A stretch of DNA of 64,000 nt from Anaerococcus senegalensis JC48 (GTDB lineage Bacteria > Bacillota > Clostridia > Tissierellales > Peptoniphilaceae). The DNA is taken from assembly GCF_000321005.1 (NCBI RefSeq), contig NZ_HE578909.1, positions 129,213 through 193,212 of the forward strand, given 5' to 3'. The position numbers and the translations under genes are program-made. Below, in pieces: positions 1 through 8,318 of this stretch (its first letter is position 1; each line of letters starts with the position of its first letter). Under the pieces are notes generated by a model that was not told where the DNA came from, searched no databases, and saw nothing but the letters and a program-made list of their open reading frames with translations.

Positions 1-1236
1 CCTTAATTTTATTTGTGGAACTTTTTTAAGCTCCCCAGTAAGGCCAACTTCTGCTATAAATACTGTTTTGTTATCGATTGGTTTTTTTAGGTATGAAGAT
101 GCAATTGAAATCATTATGGCAAGATTTACTGATTGCTCTCTCATTTTAAGGCCACCTGTTGCCTTTATTATTACATTTTCATCAAACAAATTAATTCCAG
201 CTCTTTCTTGTAAAATTGAAATTAAAGTATTTAAATCATCTTTTCTTAAACTATCTCCAATTCTTTGAGGATAAGGCATAAATGATTTTGAAACCAAAGA
301 TTCTATTTCAATTTCTAAAAGTCTTGTTCCTTCTTTCATTACAGAAATTGCAGATCCTTCTACTTCTGTATCTCTTTCTGTAATAAAATACTCTGAAGGA
401 TTTGTTATTTCAATCAAGCCTTCTTCTTGCATGGAAAATAATCCAACTTCCCCTGTCGGACCAAACCTATTTTTTGTACTTGTTAAAAGCCTAAGATCAT
501 CTTCATTTTCTCCATCCAAAACTAAAACTGTATCAACCAAGTGTTCCAAGGTTCTAAGTCCTGCCATTTCTCCCGTTTTATTCATATGACCAACCATAAT
601 AAAGGCTCTTTTTTTCTCAGGATTTTTAGCAAGGTCTACGCATTTATTTGCACATTCTATAGTTTGGGTTGGGGAACCTTGTTTGTTATCAAATTCATTT
701 AGGCTAAAAGTTTGAATCGAATCCAAAATTATTATATCTGCATCTTTTTTCTTTATTTCACTTTCAGCAAGATCCATAGAATTTGTCGATAATATCCAAA
801 TATTAGGAGAAATTTCTCCAATAATTCTATCGGCTCTAGACTTAATTTGCGATTCACTTTCTTCTCCCGAAATATACATAACCTTAAAGCCATCTTTAGC
901 ATAGGAAGATGATAATTGCAAAAGAAGAGTTGATTTTCCAGCTCCAGGTCTTGCAGTTAAAATTGAAACAGAATCTTTTACAAGTCCTCCTCCTATTGCC
1001 CTATCAAATTCTTCAAATCTTGATTTAATTCTTTCTGATTGGTCAAGTTTTATTTCTTTTAATAATCTTGCCTCATTATCAGAATCTATGGAAATCGGAT
1101 TTTTTGATGAAGATTCTTTTTTTACAGTTTTTTCAATCAAAGTACCCCATTTTCCACACTCTGGACATTTACCTGCCCAAACAGCTTGTGTGTGACCACA
1201 ATTTTTACATTCAAAAGCTTTTTTAAGCTTTGCCAT
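1..1236 (-). CDS. radA: DNA repair protein RadA, C-terminus outside window
   Basis: The reverse strand is open from an ATG at 1234-1236 to the window edge. The protein begins with a C4 zinc finger (CKNCGH and CPECGKWG, residues about 10-30), followed by a RecA-like core with Walker A ARPGAGKST near residue 82 and the RadA-specific KNRFG motif (TSTKNRFGPTGEVG). The downstream Lon-like domain has started (AEVGLTGELKKVPQIKL) and is cut by the edge, so roughly the last 40-50 residues are missing. RadA is a helicase that extends D-loops during homologous recombination. Its start overlaps the end of the upstream glutamate-cysteine ligase-like gene by 14 nt, so the two are probably translationally coupled. 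In many Firmicutes radA follows clpC; here it lies about 20 kb away from that operon. Confidence 0.96.
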   Translation of the reverse strand, partial: MAKLKKAFECKNCGHTQAVWAGKCPECGKWGTLIEKTVKKESSSKNPISIDSDNEARLLKEIKLDQSERIKSRFEEFDRAIGGGLVKDSVSILTARPGAGKSTLLLQLSSSYAKDGFKVMYISGEESESQIKSRADRIIGEISPNIWILSTNSMDLAESEIKKKDADIIILDSIQTFSLNEFDNKQGSPTQTIECANKCVDLAKNPEKKRAFIMVGHMNKTGEMAGLRTLEHLVDTVLVLDGENEDDLRLLTSTKNRFGPTGEVGLFSMQEEGLIEITNPSEYFITERDTEVEGSAISVMKEGTRLLEIEIESLVSKSFMPYPQRIGDSLRKDDLNTLISILQERAGINLFDENVIIKATGGLKMREQSVNLAIMISIASSYLKKPIDNKTVFIAEVGLTGELKKVPQIKLR

Positions 1237-2539
1237 TAAATTCACCTACTGCATAATTTACAGAAAATTTCTCACAAGCTTTTTTAGGATCTTCTTTGTA
1301 GATTTTTTCAAATTTATCTTTCAAAGTTTCTTTTTCATCTACTAATTTTTCTATACAAGTTAAATATGATTTTTCCTCATCGTTTAAAGCATTTTTTGAA
1401 AGAGAAATAAAATATTTTATCCATTCATAAATAGTTTTGTCTTCATATTTTGCATCAAATCCTTTTTCACTTGCATCAATCTTTAATTTTTGACAAGCTT
1501 CATAGGTCATATTTTTAAAATCTTCCCTTAATTTATTTAAGTTTTCTTCATTATAAAATAAGCCTTTCAAAAGAGCAGGGAAAGAAATATTGTATGGATA
1601 AGGAACTGCATCCGGCATTCTAATTTCTAAATATTTTTTTGCCCTAACATCTGGAAAAACAATTGATAGAGCATGGAAAATCATCTCGTCTGAAAAGTCT
1701 TCATCCATTATTTTTTCAAATTTTGTATCTGCCTTATAAATATCTTTTCCATTTTCATGAACAAAAATTATATCTGTATCTAGAATTTTCTCTGCATATT
1801 TTTCATATCCCATATCTTCATCAAAGGCAAATTCATAAACTCCAGTCCTGTTTTTATCACAATATTCCCAAATTTCTTGGCGAAGATTTCTCTTTTTATA
1901 AACTTCACCTTCAAAAATATAAGCATTATCATAAAGTGTATACATAAAGGCTGATAGGGCATTTGCTACAAAAAATTTCTTTTTGAAATCTTCTTCATCA
2001 TGATAATCAATAGCACTTTGAACACTTGCAGTTCCCCTCATCATATTTAGGGCATATTTTCCAGCAAATTCTGTAAAATATTTTTGCATATACCTATACC
2101 TATCTTTTGGAATAATTTTCAAATCCATAATTTTTGATTTAGGATGATAGCCCAAAGTTTCTAAGTATTGGTTTTTTTCTTCAAAAATTGGCATAATTTC
2201 TGTCATTATCTTTTTATAAGATTCATCCAAGTCTTTTATATTTTTCTTTGCATCAATTGCAAGTTCAAATTGACCTGCAGGCTCAAGGTTTACAGCAATA
2301 TCAGCTTTTCGAAGTCCAAGGATATATCCTTCTTCTTCATTTGTTAGCTCAAAACCCATATGATTTAATTTTCTTAGAGTATCTCCTACTCCTTTTTTAC
2401 CAAAATAATCATAGGAAAAAATTTTATCTTTATCTATAACAAAATGTTCCATTTCAAGACCCATTTTAAAATTTTCTTTTTGACTTTCACCTGATTTTAT
2501 ATAGGCTACTATTTTATCTTTTTTTTCTTGATAATTCAC
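1223..2539 (-). CDS. glutamate-cysteine ligase-like protein (GCS2/plant-type fold)
   Basis: 438 residues. The N-terminal motif GLEMEHFVID (residues about 27-36) is the Mg/ATP-binding opening of the glutamate-cysteine ligase GCS2 family, and RMPDAVPYPY near residue 308 matches the family's later conserved block. The family joins Glu and Cys to gamma-glutamylcysteine using ATP. No glutathione synthetase is visible in the window, so whether the cell makes full glutathione, or the enzyme makes another gamma-glutamyl compound, cannot be told. The gene overlaps radA by 14 nt. Its start has a weak GAGGAT-like ribosome binding site about 8 nt upstream. The fold assignment is firm; the exact substrate is inferred. 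Confidence 0.8.
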   Translation of the reverse strand: MNYQEKKDKIVAYIKSGESQKENFKMGLEMEHFVIDKDKIFSYDYFGKKGVGDTLRKLNHMGFELTNEEEGYILGLRKADIAVNLEPAGQFELAIDAKKNIKDLDESYKKIMTEIMPIFEEKNQYLETLGYHPKSKIMDLKIIPKDRYRYMQKYFTEFAGKYALNMMRGTASVQSAIDYHDEEDFKKKFFVANALSAFMYTLYDNAYIFEGEVYKKRNLRQEIWEYCDKNRTGVYEFAFDEDMGYEKYAEKILDTDIIFVHENGKDIYKADTKFEKIMDEDFSDEMIFHALSIVFPDVRAKKYLEIRMPDAVPYPYNISFPALLKGLFYNEENLNKLREDFKNMTYEACQKLKIDASEKGFDAKYEDKTIYEWIKYFISLSKNALNDEEKSYLTCIEKLVDEKETLKDKFEKIYKEDPKKACEKFSVNYAVGEFNGKA

Positions 2540-2701
2540 GCTTATCCTCCATCCTCTAGACTTTCACTAATTAATAATATACCCCTTTTGTCCTTTTAAT
2601 AAATTTCTATCTTTTTACTAAATATTTTTTGGTTTGTTAATACTTTCTCTTTATTTTGAAAATGGTATATGATTTATATAAGAGATTAATAAGGAGGATA
2701 T

Positions 2702-3367
2702 ATGATTAAAAAAATTTTTATTGGCCTTTCCCTGCTAATTTTTATGACAGGATGTGGTAAAGAAAGGTCAGATACTAGTGTGGAAATTTATAACAAGGCT
2801 TCTTTAGAAAATAAGGAAAATAACTTAAATTCTAACGAAAAATCAAATACAAAAGAAGCTGCAAAAAAAGTAAAGGATCCATATCAAGAAATTTACAAAA
2901 AAATCGAAGGGATTAAATTTTATCTATCTGGTGGCTCTGAGATGGAATCAATTTATTTTTATAAGGATGGATATTTTGATGGGGCCTTAAAAACTGGTGA
3001 TGGATATGAAATAAAACAAGCTTTTTATAATGGAAAGTTTGATATAGTTGAAAAAATTGATAATACAAGCTACAAAATAAAACTTATAAGGCTTGATTAT
3101 GATAGCAAAACTGGAGAAAAATCTAGCAAAAATATAAATGGAACTAATTTCCAAATAACAAATATCAAAACAGATCTTTTTGATAATGAAAATAAAACCT
3201 ATATTCTCCACCTGCCTGATACAAAAACAGCTTTTCTTAATGAAAATATAATTACTGGAATGAAAATGGCTGGAAATAACTTTGGAGAAGATAAGATTGG
3301 TCTTTTTCTTCTAACAAAAGAAGTTGCAGAAGGAGAATCTTTTGCCATGGTCCAATATAAAAAATAA
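2702..3367 (+). CDS. lipoprotein, paralog family member A1
   Basis: 221 residues. A type II signal peptide with lipobox MTGC (Cys18) predicts a membrane-anchored lipoprotein. A polar Lys/Asn/Glu linker (residues 20-60) leads to a domain that recurs in three neighbours: it begins GIKFYLSGG, continues IYFYKDGYFDGA and ends with a YNGKFDIVEKIDNTSYKIKL-type strand pattern. The alternating hydrophobic pattern suggests a beta-rich extracytoplasmic domain. It forms a probable operon with the next gene (12 nt gap). The start has GGAGGATAT just upstream. I do not recognise the family and assign no function. Confidence 0.85.
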   Translation: MIKKIFIGLSLLIFMTGCGKERSDTSVEIYNKASLENKENNLNSNEKSNTKEAAKKVKDPYQEIYKKIEGIKFYLSGGSEMESIYFYKDGYFDGALKTGDGYEIKQAFYNGKFDIVEKIDNTSYKIKLIRLDYDSKTGEKSSKNINGTNFQITNIKTDLFDNENKTYILHLPDTKTAFLNENIITGMKMAGNNFGEDKIGLFLLTKEVAEGESFAMVQYKK

Positions 3368-3379
3368 GGAGGAATTTTT

Positions 3380-4099
3380 ATGAAATTTACAAAAAAATTA
3401 GGATTAATTCTAGGCTTTATAATATTTATCCCATCCATAACACATGCAAGTAAGCTTGTTGATATTAAAGAAATTAGGGGAGATAAAAATCATTACATGG
3501 ATTTTCTTTTTAACAATACACAGATGGTCTGTGATAAAAACGAAGTCCAAGAAAAATCCCAAGAAAATGGTCAAGGAAAAAATAAAGAGGATGAGAGATG
3601 GGAAGGCGATATTTTAAAAGAGCTTTCTGGTAAAAGTTTTTCATTTTATTCAGGACTTGGTGCTTGGATGACAAATTTAACCTTTACAGATGAGAAAGGA
3701 AATTTCAAGGCAAGTTTTTCAGATTCTGATATGGACCAAGTTCAAGGGGCAGAATGCGTGGGAAAATTTAACCTTGTGGAAAGAATTGACGATACGTCTT
3801 ATAAGTTAAAACTTTCAAATGTAAAAACTACTTCACAAATTGGCGAATCTTATGTAGATGGGAAATTAAATATAGGAAAAAAAGTTCCCTATGGTTTAGA
3901 AACTTTGGAAAATCCCGATGAATATAATGCTTCCTTTAGCCTATATTTACCAAAAAGATTAAAGTCTCAAATAGATGAAAATGTATATGGCTGGGCATAC
4001 AATGTAACTGATCACGCCTATATAGATGATTACCAATCAAGAATTTTTATCCTAGCAAACGACTCCACCAAGGCTGGTTTTGCTGAAAATATAAAATAA
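3380..4099 (+). CDS. secreted protein, paralog family member B1
   Basis: 239 residues with a cleavable signal peptide (hydrophobic residues 8-20, THASK cleavage region) but no lipobox, unlike its three relatives. The shared domain runs from about residue 75: LSGKSFSFYSGLGAW, LTFTDEKGNF, CVGKFNLVERIDDTSYKLKL. It is closest to the copy at 5666-6628: both carry the GAWxT/GGWQT core, the PYGL/PYGF segment and a C-terminal YLPxRxxS stretch. The ribosome binding site AGGAGG lies 10 nt before the ATG. Function unknown. Confidence 0.85.
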   Translation: MKFTKKLGLILGFIIFIPSITHASKLVDIKEIRGDKNHYMDFLFNNTQMVCDKNEVQEKSQENGQGKNKEDERWEGDILKELSGKSFSFYSGLGAWMTNLTFTDEKGNFKASFSDSDMDQVQGAECVGKFNLVERIDDTSYKLKLSNVKTTSQIGESYVDGKLNIGKKVPYGLETLENPDEYNASFSLYLPKRLKSQIDENVYGWAYNVTDHAYIDDYQSRIFILANDSTKAGFAENIK

Positions 4100-4196
4100 A
4101 AAACAAAAAAGCCTTTATATTATTGAAAAATTTGAAATCATAAAGCTAATAAATATCCTAGTGAAAAATTGATTTTTTTAAATTTTTTTCTAAAAG

Positions 4197-4243
4197 AGGT
4201 AAATATTAAAATTATCCTACTTAAAATATTTTAATATTTACCT
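4197..4243. terminator. bidirectional intrinsic terminator
   Basis: A 16-bp near-perfect stem (AGGTAAATATTAAAAT pairing with its complement at 4228-4243) is followed by TCTTTTTT on the plus strand. On the minus strand it is followed by CTTTTAG. It closes the lipoprotein pair ending at 4099, and is placed to end the converging amidohydrolase gene as well. Confidence 0.8.
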
Positions 4244-4334
4244 TCTTTTTTATAAATTTATGATTTTTTAAATGTATCAATTTTTATTTCGTATTTTATA
4301 ATAAAAACTATTAAAAGTTTAATCTTATTAATTT

Positions 4335-5522
4335 TTAAAATTCTTTCAAATACCTATAAGCGATCTCTGCCATAAGTCCTGATCCAATATAAAATACGCT
4401 CTCATCTACGTCAAATTTTGAATTATGGTGAGGATAAATTTTTCCATCTTTATTAGCCTTTAAATTATTCAAAGATAAGAATGTTCCCTTTGTTTCTTTT
4501 TCAAAAAAGGCAAAATCTTCTCCACCCATGGTAGGCTTTGAAATTTCTATTACCTTATCATCTCCCAAAATTTCTTGGGCTATATTTTTTACATAAGCTG
4601 TGAATTCTTTGTCGTTAATAACTGCTGGATAATATCTTTTATAATCAAGCTCAGCTTCACACCTAAAGGCCTTGGCAATACTTTCAGAAATTTCTTTCAT
4701 TCTTTTTTCAACAAAATCTCTCACATCTTCATCAAGAGTCCTAACAGTTCCTTCTTCCCAAACCTCATCTGGAATAATATTTTGACAAGTTCCTCCATGA
4801 ATTTGGCAAATAGAAATTAAGGCAGATTTTGTTGGATCAAGTTCTCTAGAAATTATTTTTTGTAGTGCAAGGTTAATTTCACTAATTGTAACGATTGGGT
4901 CAATAAAATTTTCAGGCCTTGCCCCATGTCCTCCGTGACCCTTAACTTTTAAGATAAAAGCATCCATAGAAGCCATCATGGCACCTTCTTTATAACCAAC
5001 AGTTCCTGTTGGAAGATGACCAAAAATTCCACCTTCGTGTAGGCTAATAACCCTATAAACTTTTGGATTTTCCATACAGCCCTCATCAATCATAGGTTTT
5101 GCCCCACCTGGAATTTCTTCTCCTGGTTGGAAAAATATTTTTACCAAGCCATCAAGATCTTTTTCATTTTCTTTTAAAATTCTACAAGCTCCAAGAGCCA
5201 TTGCCGTATGACCATCGTGGCCGCAAGCATGCATCTTTCCTTCATGAGTTGAACAAAAAGAAAGAGAAGTTTCTTCCTTAATAGGAAGGGCGTCCATGTC
5301 AGCTCTTATAGCTATACATTTTCCCTTATAATCACCAATTTCTGCAACTATGGCATTCCCATCAACCATTTTTTTGTAAGAAATATTTAATTTTTTTAAT
5401 TCATTTTCTACATAAGCTACAGTTTCTGGGAGAGATAATTGTAATTCTGGAATCTTATGTAAATTTCTCCTATCATTAATAATTACATCTTCAATCTCTT
5501 TTGCTCTTTTCAAATAATTCAT
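4335..5522 (-). CDS. M20 family metal-dependent amidohydrolase
   Basis: About 395 residues. M20D motifs are present: HACGHDGHTAMA (metal-binding His/Asp), FQPGEEIPGGA (catalytic Glu pair), SLHEG, GGHGARPE in the lid domain, and a C-terminal MGGEDFAFF block. The family hydrolyses N-acyl amino acids or N-acetyl-diaminopimelate in the cytoplasm. An open frame extends 7 codons upstream to 5543, but GGTGGTGATAAA sits immediately before the ATG at 5522, so I choose that start. It faces the lipoprotein genes convergently on one side and divergently on the other. It is only a distant relative of the second M20 protein at 59885. Confidence 0.88.
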   Translation of the reverse strand: MNYLKRAKEIEDVIINDRRNLHKIPELQLSLPETVAYVENELKKLNISYKKMVDGNAIVAEIGDYKGKCIAIRADMDALPIKEETSLSFCSTHEGKMHACGHDGHTAMALGACRILKENEKDLDGLVKIFFQPGEEIPGGAKPMIDEGCMENPKVYRVISLHEGGIFGHLPTGTVGYKEGAMMASMDAFILKVKGHGGHGARPENFIDPIVTISEINLALQKIISRELDPTKSALISICQIHGGTCQNIIPDEVWEEGTVRTLDEDVRDFVEKRMKEISESIAKAFRCEAELDYKRYYPAVINDKEFTAYVKNIAQEILGDDKVIEISKPTMGGEDFAFFEKETKGTFLSLNNLKANKDGKIYPHHNSKFDVDESVFYIGSGLMAEIAYRYLKEF

Positions 5523-5605
5523 TTTATCACCACCATAAATCATTATATTTTTATTTTATCCTAGAGGGCTTTTGAAATCAAAAATATTTGAATTATAGTA
5601 CTTAC

Positions 5606-5634
5606 TTGTTTTTTATTTATAATATAGATAAAAT
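5606..5634 (+). promoter_or_regulatory. promoter for lipoprotein B2-ogt-A2
   Basis: TTGTTT at 5606-5611 and TAAAAT at 5629-5634 are separated by 17 bp, about 30 bp before the ribosome binding site AAGGAG of the lipoprotein gene at 5666. Confidence 0.5.
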
Positions 5635-5665
5635 AAAGATAAGAATATGATTAAAAGGAGCAATT

Positions 5666-6628
5666 ATGAAAAAGAAATTAACACTTATTTTTGCTTTAAC
5701 ATTAGTTCTAACATCTTGTGGCGGATCAATGGTAAAAGTTAATCAAGCTGAAATAGCAAAAAATAAAGCTGAATTAGAGGCAAAAAACCAAAAAAAAGAA
5801 ATCGAAAGTTTAGAAGCAGATAAGACAAAAGAAAAATCTTCTAAAAAAACAAAAAAAGACAAGTCAAAGAAAAAATTAAAATTAGAAGATGATTCTAAAG
5901 ATAAGAAAACCAAAAATAAAAATAAAGATCATAAAAAATCTGAGAAAAAAAATGTAAAAAATAAAAATACAAAACAAAACGAAAATCAAAATACAAAAAA
6001 TAATAATGAAAATAGTGAAAGAAACACGGAAAATGCAAATCAAGGCGAACCAAAACCTAGTCAAAACAATTCATCTAGAAAGTTTGTAAATTCTGACACT
6101 TCAGATAATTCTAGTAATCATCCAGAAGTATTAAATGATTTAAATGGAAAAAAATTCGTCTTTTCATCAGGTGCTGGCGGTTGGCAAACTGTTTTGAATT
6201 TTTCAGAAAATGGTAATTTTACAGCTAAATACGAAGATTATGACTTGGATTCTGTAGCAATTTGTGAATTTAACGGAAAATTATCCATAGATTCAAAAGT
6301 AAATGAAACTGCCTATATTTTAAGACTTGACAGGGCAGAAATAACTACTCCAATAAATACTGAAGAAGTAAAAAATATTGGTGGAAAAAATATGACTGTA
6401 AGATATGTTGATCTTCCTTATGGATTTGCAGTAAATAATGACAGCGATCATTCTTTCCAAGGAATGTTCTCACTTTATCTTCCTCTAAGAAAAAGATCTG
6501 AAATGAGCGCAGAAGTTAATCATTGGCTTGATATAACAGGAGAAAAAAACGTAGAAAAAGATATAAGTAGAATTTATTTGCTTGTAAATAACAAAACAAT
6601 AGATACATTTAGAGAAAAAGTAGAATAA
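5666..6628 (+). CDS. lipoprotein with long Lys/Asn linker, paralog family member B2
   Basis: 320 residues. Lipobox LTSCGG puts the lipidated Cys at residue 18. Residues about 35-150 form an extremely polar Lys/Asn/Glu/Ser spacer that should be disordered and reach through the cell wall. The shared domain follows: LNGKKFVFSSGAGGWQ, LNFSENGNF, FNGKLSIDSK, YILRLDRAEITTP, then PYGFAVNND and FSLYLPLRKRS. The linker is poly-A-rich DNA and could be slippage-prone. Its stop codon overlaps the ogt start (TAATG). Function unknown. Confidence 0.85.
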   Translation: MKKKLTLIFALTLVLTSCGGSMVKVNQAEIAKNKAELEAKNQKKEIESLEADKTKEKSSKKTKKDKSKKKLKLEDDSKDKKTKNKNKDHKKSEKKNVKNKNTKQNENQNTKNNNENSERNTENANQGEPKPSQNNSSRKFVNSDTSDNSSNHPEVLNDLNGKKFVFSSGAGGWQTVLNFSENGNFTAKYEDYDLDSVAICEFNGKLSIDSKVNETAYILRLDRAEITTPINTEEVKNIGGKNMTVRYVDLPYGFAVNNDSDHSFQGMFSLYLPLRKRSEMSAEVNHWLDITGEKNVEKDISRIYLLVNNKTIDTFREKVE

Positions 6629-7077
6629 TGAAATCTTATTATAAAAAAGATAAGTTAATTTTTGAAATAGGATATAATGAAAAAATCGAATCAATAAAAA
6701 TTGTAGAAAAGGAGAAATTAGGAGAAAAATCTCCCCTAACAGACCTTTCCTTTAAAGAAATTTCAAAATTTCTTGATGGGAAATTAGAAAAATTCTCTTT
6801 TGAAATTAATCCCAAAGGCACAAACTTTCAAAAAAAAGTTTGGAAAGAAATAGAAAAAATACCATACGGAAAAACAATCACCTATAAGGATTTAGGAGAT
6901 AAAATAAATTCCAGGGCCTATCAAGCAATAGGATCAGCTTGTGGCAAAAATCCTATTTTATTTAGGATTCCCTGTCACAGAGTCCTTGGGAAAAATAATC
7001 TGGGAGGATTTTCCTATGGACTTAATTTAAAGAAAAGATTATTAGAAATGGAAAAAAAGGAGAATTATGAAAAATAG
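6628..7077 (+). CDS. ogt: methylated-DNA-protein cysteine methyltransferase
   Basis: 149 residues, a usual length for Ogt. The active-site motif IPCHRVLG (Cys about residue 116) and the preceding GTNFQKKVWKEIEKIPYGKTITYKDLG and AIGSACGKNP segments are diagnostic. The enzyme transfers O6-alkyl groups from guanine to its own cysteine, a suicidal repair reaction. It is embedded in an operon between two members of the unknown lipoprotein family, coupled by a TAATG overlap upstream and an 11-nt overlap with the next gene, which is unusual company for a DNA repair enzyme. Confidence 0.95.
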   Translation: MKSYYKKDKLIFEIGYNEKIESIKIVEKEKLGEKSPLTDLSFKEISKFLDGKLEKFSFEINPKGTNFQKKVWKEIEKIPYGKTITYKDLGDKINSRAYQAIGSACGKNPILFRIPCHRVLGKNNLGGFSYGLNLKKRLLEMEKKENYEK

Positions 7078-7870
7078 TCTACTTACAATAATTATTGCTC
7101 TATTAATACTCACATCATGTGAAAAAAATCATGACAAAAATACAAAAGAAAATTCAAACACTAAAAAGAAAATAACATCTATGGAAATGAATTCAAATTT
7201 AAATAAGAAATATAATAAAAAAACTAAAAATAATAATGACCATGATTTTACTAATATTTACAAAGACTTAGAAGGGAAAAAATTATATTTTTCTTCAGGA
7301 GCTATGGTAGAAAGTCTATATTTTTACCAAGATGGCAAATTTGATGGCGCATATAAAAAAGGAATAGAAGGAAATATTGATATGGGCCTATTTAATGGTA
7401 AATTTAAAATCATAAAAAAATTATCCGATACATCTTATATATTATCATTAGAAGATATAAATTATGAAACTTCAGTAAATTCTGACAAAACTAAACATAT
7501 AGGTGATAGAGATTGGTTAATACATTATGGAGAATCTGAAATATTCAACGAAAAAAATTTAAATGATCAATTCACATTATTTCTTCCAAAAAGCTCATTA
7601 TCAAACTTTACAGAAGAAGAAAAATCGTTTATAAATATGGCTGATTTTGATAAAGATAAAGAAAATAAAGACTTTATAGAAAAATTTGCCCTAAAGAAAA
7701 ATGATGATAAATCAATCCTTCTTGTTGAATTTAAATCTGATAGTGAAAAATTTAAAAAAACAGATAAAAACTATTATGAAGATTTATTATTAGACAATGC
7801 ATCATTGTTTATAGATAAAAGTCAATTTGAATATTATGATATTAACCCTAAAGATCTTGGAATAAATTAA
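7067..7870 (+). CDS. lipoprotein, paralog family member A2
   Basis: 267 residues. Lipobox LTSC gives a lipidated Cys at residue 18. After a Lys/Asn-rich linker (20-60) comes the shared domain: LEGKKLYFSSGAMVES, YFYQDGKFDGAYK, FNGKFKIIKKLSDTSY. This copy groups with the one at 2702 (same YFYxDGxFDGA signature), and adds about 60 C-terminal residues absent from A1. The start AAAAAGGAGAATT-ATG lies inside the end of ogt. Function unknown. Confidence 0.85.
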   Translation: MKNSLLTIIIALLILTSCEKNHDKNTKENSNTKKKITSMEMNSNLNKKYNKKTKNNNDHDFTNIYKDLEGKKLYFSSGAMVESLYFYQDGKFDGAYKKGIEGNIDMGLFNGKFKIIKKLSDTSYILSLEDINYETSVNSDKTKHIGDRDWLIHYGESEIFNEKNLNDQFTLFLPKSSLSNFTEEEKSFINMADFDKDKENKDFIEKFALKKNDDKSILLVEFKSDSEKFKKTDKNYYEDLLLDNASLFIDKSQFEYYDINPKDLGIN

Positions 7871-7881
7871 ATATCAAAAAC

Positions 7882-7922
7882 AAAAGGCACCAAAATAATT
7901 AAAAATTATTGGTGCTTTTTTA
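7882..7922 (+). terminator. intrinsic terminator of the lipoprotein-ogt operon
   Basis: GGCACCAA pairs with TTGGTGC across an AT-rich inner stem, followed by TTTTTT. It starts 12 nt after the stop codon. Confidence 0.85.
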
Positions 7923-8318
7923 ATTTTATTTGTTTTTTTTAAGAAAAATATATAAAATATTTATTTGTTTATTTTTATTCATTTTTATATTTATTTTTTA
8001 TTATTTTTTTATTATTTTAAAAATATTGATTTTACAATATTTAAAGTCTTAAAATTTCTAATTTTTTTTGTATTTTATTTTTTTTGATATTAATTTCACT
8101 TATTACATTATAAGTATATTTTTATTTACAATTTATTTTTTTTATTACTTTATCATAAGATGTTTTTTATGAAACAATTATGTGCTAAAATAATTAATGT
8201 AGAAATTATGTAGGTATAAATTTTTCTTGAAATCTATACCTTCTTTATTTTTCTTTATTTTATTATTTACTTAATAATTCTTATTATCTAAATAAAATAC
8301 ACTCAGAAAGGAATTACT
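7923..8318. other. AT-rich leader region before the surface protease
   Basis: About 400 bp of very T-rich sequence without a convincing ORF. A small stem (GGTATA ... TATACC, about 8211-8244) followed by TTCTTTATTTTTC could be an attenuator or the end of a short leader transcript. I see no recognised riboswitch. Confidence 0.4.
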
